Below, in pieces: positions 16,997-23,900 of a stretch of DNA of 33,822 bases. Positions within the stretch are counted from its first letter, which is position 1; every line of letters starts with the position of its first letter. The notes under the pieces were generated by a model that had not been told where the DNA came from, did not search any database, and saw only the letters and a list, made by a program, of their open reading frames with translations. Made by a program: the position numbers and the translations under genes. The stretch covers positions 1-33,822 of the forward strand of contig JASMLW010000154.1 in assembly GCA_030748485.1 (NCBI GenBank), written 5' to 3'. The stretch comes from Pirellulaceae bacterium. GTDB taxonomy: Bacteria > Planctomycetota > Planctomycetia > Pirellulales > Pirellulaceae.

Positions 16997-19021
16997 ATGT
17001 CACGTCGTCGACCTGGTTCCAATGCGTTCACCCGTTATCGTCCGGCGATCGAGAGGCTTGAAGTCCGCCGATTGTTGACAGCCGACTTGATGAGCCCGCC
17101 CGCCGACCTCGCCGACGCCGAGGGCGGAGAAGCCGTGGTCGAGGAGACGGCGGAGGGCGAAGCGCTCCGTCCGCGGCGCGAGTTCCGCCGCCCGGGCCGT
17201 GGGCCGCAGCGACCTCGCGGTGGTCCACCCGAAGTCAGGGCGATCGACGCCGCGGGTAACAACGTCGAAAACGAAGAGTGGGGAAGCGTCGAAGAGGCTC
17301 TGCTGCGCTGGACGACCCCCGACTTCGCGGACGGAGTTGCGGAACCGGCGGGAGAGGATCGACCGAGCGCGCGATTGATCAGCAACGAGGTCGCCGCGCA
17401 GACCGAGTCGGTGCTCAACGAAAGCGGGCTCACCGATCTGGCGTGGCTTTGGGGTCAGTTCGTCGACCACGACATCGACTTGACAACGGCCGCCGAACCG
17501 ATCGAGTCGTTGCCCATCGAAGTACCGACAGGGGATCCCATCTTCGATCCTGAGGCGACGGGCGAAGAGGTGATCGACTTCGATCGATCGGTCTTCATCG
17601 AAGGCGCGGGAGTTGACACGCCGCGACTGCAATACAACGAAATCACTTCGTATCTGGACGGCTCGGTCGTTTACGGCTCCGCTGAAGAACGAGCGGCGGC
17701 GCTCCGCGAGTTTGAGGGCGGTCGCCTGCTGACGAGCGCGGGAGACTTGCCGCCGTTCAACGAGACCGGCCTCGACAACGCGGGCGGAACGAGCGACACG
17801 CTGTTCCTGGCCGGCGACATCCGCGCCAATGAAAACGCCGCGTTGTCGGCGATGCATACGATTTGGGTCCGCGAGCACAATCGCATCGCCGACGAACTTG
17901 CCGAGCGGCATCCGGACTGGACGGATGAGCAACTGTATCAAGCAGCGCGGCGAATCGTCACGGCCGAGATTCAGGCGATCACATTCAACGAGTTTCTTCC
18001 GGCGCTGCTGGGAGAAGGCGCGATCGCCGGTTACACCGGCTACGATCCCCAAGTGAATGCCGGAATCGCGAACATCTTTTCGACGGCCGCCTATCGATTC
18101 GGACACAGCATGTTGTCGTCGGAATTGCCGCGGATCAATGAAGCGGGCGAAGTCGCCGACGAGGGAAACCTGGCGTTGCGCGACGCGTTCTTCGCGCCTG
18201 ACGAACTGATCTCCAACGGCGTCGACTCGCTGCTGCGAGGGGCCGCCAGTCATCAGGCGCAGGAGATCGACTCCCTCGTCGTCGACGACGTCCGCAACTT
18301 CCTCTTTGGGCCGCCCGGTTCAGGCGGTTTCGACTTGGCGTCTCTGAACATTCAACGCGGGCGCGACCACGGCTTGCCCGACTACAACCAGGCCCGGGTC
18401 GAATTGGGTCTGGATCCTGTTGAGAGTTTCAGCGACATCACGTCGGACGCCGACCTGGCCGCGCGGCTCGAGGAACTCTACGGCGATGTCGACAACATCG
18501 ACGTCTGGGTCGGGGGATTGGCGGAGGACCATGCGCCGGGATCCAACCTGGGCGAACTCTTCACCACCGTTATCGCCCGGCAATTCGAGAACCTGCGGGA
18601 TGGAGACCGCTTCTGGTACCAGAACACTCTCTCCGGACGTCAGCTGGCTCAAATCGAACACACGACGCTCGCCGACGTCATCAGCCGCAATACGGGCGTC
18701 GCTGATTTGCAGGAGAACGTCTTCTTCATCCCCGGTGAACAACCGGCGACGGTGCCGGAGGGCGAAGACGCCGTTGCGCGCCGTCCGCGCGGTCCTGGTC
18801 CACTCGGTCCTGGTCCACTCGGTCCACGTCCGCTCGACAGTCTCAATCTGGAAACACCGGAGCTGGCGGCGACGAATGACGACGCCGGTGAGGAAGAGCT
18901 TGACGAACCGGCTCCGCAAGCGGAGCAGCGGCCGGGGCACACGCGACGTGGCCGAGGTCGGTTAGCGCCGCCTCCACTCGTCCAAGCGACCGACGAGTTT
19001 TTCGCTCAGTTCGGGGAATGA
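16997..19021 (+). CDS. Secreted animal-type haem peroxidase (peroxinectin/MPO superfamily)
   Basis: A 674-residue haem peroxidase. After an N-terminal IERLEVRRLLTADL export signature (about 19-32) comes a charged linker and the catalytic domain. The distal His is in WGQFVDHDIDL (about 152-162), the distal Arg and Glu segment in TIWVREHNRIADE (about 287-299), and the proximal haem His in YRFGHSML (about 366-373). The family signature LNIQRGRDHGLPDYN is at about 450-464. All expected haem-site residues are present, so an active H2O2-dependent oxidase is likely. The C-terminus is Pro/Gly-rich with GPGPLGPGPLGPRPLD, then acidic. It shares the LEPR-XLL export feature with the preceding gene, 148 bp upstream. 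GGAG at about 16986-16989 precedes the ATG. Confidence 0.93.
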   Translation: MSRRRPGSNAFTRYRPAIERLEVRRLLTADLMSPPADLADAEGGEAVVEETAEGEALRPRREFRRPGRGPQRPRGGPPEVRAIDAAGNNVENEEWGSVEEALLRWTTPDFADGVAEPAGEDRPSARLISNEVAAQTESVLNESGLTDLAWLWGQFVDHDIDLTTAAEPIESLPIEVPTGDPIFDPEATGEEVIDFDRSVFIEGAGVDTPRLQYNEITSYLDGSVVYGSAEERAAALREFEGGRLLTSAGDLPPFNETGLDNAGGTSDTLFLAGDIRANENAALSAMHTIWVREHNRIADELAERHPDWTDEQLYQAARRIVTAEIQAITFNEFLPALLGEGAIAGYTGYDPQVNAGIANIFSTAAYRFGHSMLSSELPRINEAGEVADEGNLALRDAFFAPDELISNGVDSLLRGAASHQAQEIDSLVVDDVRNFLFGPPGSGGFDLASLNIQRGRDHGLPDYNQARVELGLDPVESFSDITSDADLAARLEELYGDVDNIDVWVGGLAEDHAPGSNLGELFTTVIARQFENLRDGDRFWYQNTLSGRQLAQIEHTTLADVISRNTGVADLQENVFFIPGEQPATVPEGEDAVARRPRGPGPLGPGPLGPRPLDSLNLETPELAATNDDAGEEELDEPAPQAEQRPGHTRRGRGRLAPPPLVQATDEFFAQFGE

Positions 19022-19071
19022 TGTGAGCATTGAAAAGACCCTTCCGTAATTCTCACCCGTGGAGTTCTGTC

Positions 19072-19566
19072 ATGAGACGAGCCCCAAGCGCAGCGCTGTT
19101 GACGGCACTTTTGATTCTGACATTTCCACTGTTGGCTGACGCCCAGCGCCGCGGGCCGCGGGGTGGCGGCGGCGCCGCCGGCGGCCGCGGCGGCGGTCCA
19201 CCGGGCGGTCAACGAGGTGGTCTCCCGCCAGGAGGTCAGTTCGGTCGACAACCGGGTGGTCAAGGCGGCGGTCAGTTTGGTGGTCAAGGCGGTGGTCAGT
19301 TTGGTGGACAAGGCGGTGGTCAAGGCGGTCAGTTCGGCGGACAGGGGCAGCAGGGAAACCCGCAACAGATGGTGATGATGCTGATCGCGCGATTCGACCG
19401 CGACGGTGACTCGGCGCTCAACGCGGTCGAGTTACGGCAGGCTCTGATGGCTCTGATGCAAATGCAGATGCAGCAACAGCGCGGGGGCGGCAATCAAGCG
19501 GGAGGAGGGGGTGGCCCCGGCGGCCCCGGCGGCAACCGACCGATGAGACCTCAGCGCGGTCGGTGA
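19072..19566 (+). CDS. Secreted Gly/Gln-rich protein with one EF-hand
   Basis: A 164-residue exported protein. A Sec signal (SAALLTALLILTFPLLADAQ, cleavage after ADA) is followed by about 70 residues of low complexity built from GGQFGGQGGG units. Then comes FDRDGDSALNAVELRQALMA, a canonical EF-hand calcium loop with Asp at positions 1, 3 and 5 and Glu at 12 (residues 109-120). Met/Gln-rich and Gly/Pro-rich tails follow. GGAG at 19061-19064 lies seven bases before ATG 19072, which decides the start over an upstream TTG. It follows the peroxidase by 50 bp and may be co-transcribed. A single EF-hand on a flexible Gly-rich stalk suggests calcium-dependent surface assembly; this is inference. Confidence 0.8.
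   Translation: MRRAPSAALLTALLILTFPLLADAQRRGPRGGGGAAGGRGGGPPGGQRGGLPPGGQFGRQPGGQGGGQFGGQGGGQFGGQGGGQGGQFGGQGQQGNPQQMVMMLIARFDRDGDSALNAVELRQALMALMQMQMQQQRGGGNQAGGGGGPGGPGGNRPMRPQRGR
19245..19345. repeat. GGTGGTCAAGGCGG-type coding repeats
   Basis: Degenerate tandem units of GGTCAGTTTGGTGG and CAAGGCGGTGG encode the GGQFGGQGGG repeats of the EF-hand protein. The unit is about 24-27 bp, and nearly identical copies lie next to each other, so length variation between strains is likely. Confidence 0.8.
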
Positions 19567-19584
19567 GGTTGTGGCCGTCGAGTT

Positions 19585-20196
19585 TTAGTTGTCGAGCAAT
19601 TCACGGAGGCGTCGGATGGCTCGCAGGTAGCGCATGCTGGCGGCCGGTTCGGTGAGCCCGAGGGCCTGAGCGGCCTCTTGATTGGTGAGATGTTCGTAAT
19701 GCCTCATCACGATAATCTCGCAATCACCGTCTCCCAACTCGGCCAAAGCGGCTTCGACGCGTTGGGCCATTTCGCGTTGAGTGGCCCGCGCGGCGGGCGT
19801 CATTTCTTCGTCGCGGAGCCGAGCGGCCAAATCGAGAGTGGAGTGATCCATGGCGGCGGCGAACATGGGTTGTTCGCGGTCGACGCTTCTTTTGGCTGAG
19901 ACACGATGGCGTCGATGGGTGTCGATGATGCGGTCTTTGGCAATCTGGCGGATCCACAGGTGGAACGGCATGACGGGGTTTTTCAGGTAGTCCTGAAGCC
20001 GCCGATTGACCTCGACCATGACATCCTGAACGACGTCGCTCACATCGACTCGCCGTTGGATTTTCTGGTCCAGCCTCATCTGGATCATCCGGTGAACGGC
20101 GTTGCGATGGCGCTCCAGGAGCCGGTTCACGGCGTCCGCGTCACCATCGTGGACGCCCTGCAGGATCTCTTGGGTGTTTTCACTGTCGGGCCACAT
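19585..20196 (-). CDS. ECF-type sigma factor (leftward, orphan)
   Basis: A 203-residue ECF sigma factor. Region 2 is seen as HRMIQMRLDQKIQRRVDVSD and VVQDVMVEVNRRLQDYL, followed by PFHLWIRQIAKDRIIDTHRR; region 4 as LGDGDCEIIVMRHYEHLTNQ then EAAQALGLTEPAASMRYLRA. The start MWPDSENTQE at 20196 is chosen because this opening is usual for the planctomycete group; the frame is open 14 codons further upstream. No anti-sigma gene follows: the next gene is convergent. It lies back to back with another ECF gene across a 141-bp gap. Confidence 0.88.
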   Translation of the reverse strand: MWPDSENTQEILQGVHDGDADAVNRLLERHRNAVHRMIQMRLDQKIQRRVDVSDVVQDVMVEVNRRLQDYLKNPVMPFHLWIRQIAKDRIIDTHRRHRVSAKRSVDREQPMFAAAMDHSTLDLAARLRDEEMTPAARATQREMAQRVEAALAELGDGDCEIIVMRHYEHLTNQEAAQALGLTEPAASMRYLRAIRRLRELLDN

Positions 20197-20337
20197 GCAA
20201 ACGATTATGGCGAAAGCGGTTACAAGTACGCAAGTCACCGCTTCCGGCTGTCCAAGACGGTGAATTCTGCTAGAAATTGGCCTGAGGAATGAATCTCCAT
20301 TGCGCGCTGCCTCGTCTAAATCTGCGAAGGCGTAAAT

Positions 20338-20880
20338 GTGTCCGATCTGGCCCGCAAAGACGAACCCGCCCCCAATTTCGCTGTGGAGGGGGAATTAGAG
20401 GATTTGTTTGCGCGCTGCCAGGACGAGTTGTTGGGAACGCTGTACTACTTGGTCGGCAATCTCGAAGACGCCCGCGACGCCTTACAAGAGACATTCATCA
20501 AATGCTGGCGGCACCGCGAAAAACTACCCGAAGTAAACAATCCACGAGCCTGGATTTTTCGGATCGCCATGAACACGGGCCGCGACATTCGGCAAACCGC
20601 CTGGCGGCGAAAGCGCAATGCGCTGCCCGAGGACGAGTCCACGATATTGAGCCAGGGAGACGGTCCCGTGGCGTTGGCCGTGCAATCGGAGCGGATGAGT
20701 CGATTGCGCGAAGCGTTGGAACAGCTGAGGACGGAAGAGAGAGAGGTGTTTTTGCTCCGGCAGAATGGAGACATGACGTACGAAGAGATTGCCGAGACGC
20801 TGGACCTTCCGACGGGAACCGTCAAAACCCGCATGCGTCTCGCGCTGAACAAACTCCGGGAGGTGCTAAAGGAGTCGTAG
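20338..20880 (+). CDS. ECF-type sigma factor paired with the A2M-like protein
   Basis: A 180-residue ECF sigma factor. Region 2 is LFARCQDELLGTLYYLVGNL with EDARDALQETFIKCWRHREK and PRAWIFRIAMNTGRDIRQTA; region 4 is LRTEEREVFLLRQNGDMTYE with EIAETLDLPTGTVKTRMRLA. The start is a GTG at 20338, with GAAGG (20326-20330) seven bases before it. The next gene starts 29 bp later on the same strand and encodes a membrane protein with an anti-sigma-like cytoplasmic head, so the two form a sigma/anti-sigma-type pair. This sequence differs clearly from the other two ECF factors of the window (no DLVQET/DVVQDV type but DALQETF). Confidence 0.92.
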   Translation: MSDLARKDEPAPNFAVEGELEDLFARCQDELLGTLYYLVGNLEDARDALQETFIKCWRHREKLPEVNNPRAWIFRIAMNTGRDIRQTAWRRKRNALPEDESTILSQGDGPVALAVQSERMSRLREALEQLRTEEREVFLLRQNGDMTYEEIAETLDLPTGTVKTRMRLALNKLREVLKES

Positions 20881-20909
20881 TCGCTCGCCGACCGCGATCG
20901 AATTGAAAA

Positions 20910-23900
20910 ATGGACGCTAAGCTCGAACAGCAACTTTGGGACTTCGTGTACGGCCTGTTGTCTGACGATGAGTCGGCGGAGATGGTCGAGCGGATCAGTT
21001 CGGATCCGGCGCTGGCGCGCGCTTACGCCGAAGTCAGGCTGGAAGCCGACATGTTGGCCGCCGCGGCTCGCGTGCCCCACACGCCGATCCCGCTCCACGA
21101 CCCGGCCGCTGTGGAGGTCGCCCCGGCCGCCTCGGACGACGCCTGGCGACAGACGGCGTCGCGCGGCAATTTCGTCAACACGGTGGTGGCGATTGCCGCT
21201 GTGTTGCTCCTCTCCGTCACGGGCTACTTTTACTTCCAGCCAAATTCACCGTTCGCAAACGTCGCTTGGAATGACGTCAAACAACCCGACCGGTACTTCA
21301 CTTCGCTGACGCTGCCGGGTCACATTCAAGAAGGTGAAGCCGTCGTCGCGTCGGCTCGAGTTTTCAGCAGGGACGATCAGTCCGACACGGCGAACGCGGA
21401 GATGTCTTGGCAGGTGCGTACGCCGAGCGGCGAATTGCTCTTAGAAAAGAAGGTTGCGGCCGACAGACGAGGTTATACGTCGTTTGCGATTCCCGAACAG
21501 GTCGTTGAGTCAGGCAATTGGCTGCATGTGCGCGCCGGCTCTAGTCCTCCTATCGATGTCGCGCTGGCTCCGCAACGAGCCATGTACGCGACTCACGTCA
21601 CGACCGACAAACGCGACTACTCGCCCGGCGAGAGAGTTCGCTTCCGCTCCGTGACACTCGATCGCTTCGCCCGACAACCTCTGAACGAAGGCGCGGTGCA
21701 ATTCTCCTTGTTGGCTCCCGACAACCAACCGGTGGGCGAAGTCGTCGCCGAGGTTTCCGAGGGCGTCGCGGAAGGCGAAGTCCTGCTGGCCGACAACAGC
21801 GTAGGCGGGCAGTATCTGCTGCGAGCATCCGGCGACTCGCCTCAACGTGAAGTTCGCGTCAACGTTATCACACAGGCGACTTCGCGGCGATTCTCGATCG
21901 ACACTGAGTTTGGTCGCGACAGTTATGTCGCGGGCGAGACAGTGCGACTGGATCTGCGAGCCACTCGCGCCGATGGACGACCGGCGGCGGGCGCGAAAGT
22001 GAAAATCGAGGCGTACGTCAACGGCCAAGAATTCGGACTTACGAGCGCCGACGCGGTGACGTCGCGAACGGGAGCCTACAAGGTGCAGTTGCCGCTCCCC
22101 GATTCGCTCGCCGCCACTGACAATCGGTTGACGATCGCCATCCAAGAGCAAGGCGTCCAGGAAACCGTCGTGAAGTCGATTCCGATTCGCCAGCGGACAG
22201 AAGTCGAGTTCTATCCGGAGAGCGGTGAGTTTGTCGCGGGCGTTCGCAATCGAGTTTACTTCGAAGCCACCGGAGCCGACGGTTCAGCAGCGCACATCGA
22301 CGGGACGATTGTCGATTCGAACGGAACCCAGTTGGCGGAAGTGGAAACGCTCGTCAACGGACGTGGACGCATTTCGTTAACACCCGAATTGGGCGAGACG
22401 TATTTCTTTGAGCCCGCGCGGCAATTGGCGAAATCCGTTGCGGTGACGTCGTTGCCGACGCCCGTCGAAAGCGGCGTCGCTCTGTCCGCCGACGCCGATT
22501 CGTTCGCTCCCGGCGCCCCGCTGAGTTTCACGGTCGCCACACCGCAACCGGCGCGGATCTACCTCGAGGCGGTTTGTCGTGGAGTTTCCGTCGGCGCCGC
22601 TGAGGTCAATGCTACCTCGGACTCCGTCGAGTTGTCGGTTGCAGATAAGGCGGACGGCGTGATCCGCGTGACGGCGTTTCGACAAGCGGCGAACTATTGG
22701 GAGCCCGTCGCCGAGCGTCTAGTGTATCGCCACCCGACTGAACGTCTGCAAGTGGAAATTGAGTTGGATCGGCTCGCGGAAGCCAGTGACAAAGCCAGCT
22801 TCGAGGTTGCGGCGACCGATGAAACTGGTCAGGCGGTTTCCGCTGTGCTCGGTGTGAGCGTCGCCGGTGACCAGGTTGTGGACCGTGAACGCGCGTCGAT
22901 TTCGCATTTCTTTAGCTTCGCCGCGCAGTTCGAGGGCGACAACTTGTCTCGCGCCATTGAAGACGCCCGCATCATGTTAGGCGAGGAGTCCGATTCTGCG
23001 TTGGCGCTCGACTTGTTCCTGGCGTCTCGCGGGTGGCGGCGGATTGGCCCAGGCGAGACCACCTCAGTGGCCCTTGCGACACGCGACATGCTGTTTGAGC
23101 CGGTTGCTGAACCCCTGTTGCTGAACAATCAGTCTTCGGTCAGCCAGGCTGAGGAGTCGGATCGCGTCGCATGGGTGCAGAATCGACAACTCAACCTCGA
23201 CTTGGCTCGCCGCGTCGTGTTGTTTGGAGCCATCGGGCTGTTGTTGGCGGGAGCTCTCAGCGCAATTCTCAAACTGGCCGAAGGCCGCGCCGTGACGTTA
23301 GCTTTATCGTCGTCGGTGGCCTGTCTCGTGCTGGCCTTGTTCTGGACGTCGGCGCGAATCGAAGCGGACGGGCAAGTCGCTTATTCGGTATTCGGCTCCG
23401 TCGACGTCGGCGTGGCGCAGTCTGAAGTCCAGACGCGCGGTGATTCGTCGCCGACTCAACTCGGCGATCGGGCTAATGAAGAGTTGGCGGCGCCAGGTGC
23501 GGCGATTGGTGAGGCGACTCCCTCCGATGTCGTCAACAAACAAGAGGCCGATTCGGACGCCGGCGCCGCCCCCGCCGCCGGGAATGCAAAGCACCCGTCG
23601 CTGCCAGGCGGTGGCCCGACTGAGCCGAAAATGGACTCCAAAGCCGACGGCGACGCGCAGGCGCAGAAACAGACCCGCAGGCAGCAAGGTCAGGCGCAGC
23701 GCGCGCAAGCTCCGCCCGGCGGAGCTGGCGCTGCTCGTGCGGCGTCGAAAGCCAGCGGCGGCGGAGCTGGACGCGCGGAAGCTGCCGATGAATCTGTCGA
23801 TCGCCCACCGAACGACGCCAAAAAGCGAGAACCCGGAGCGAAACAGCCTCAGCCGCTTGCGGGGGAAACGCCCGATGTGAAACCACCTCAGTCCCCTCGG

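Noticed and set aside
17000..18253. 417-codon open frame on the minus strand
   Set aside because: Antisense to the haem peroxidase, whose catalytic motifs are all on the plus strand.
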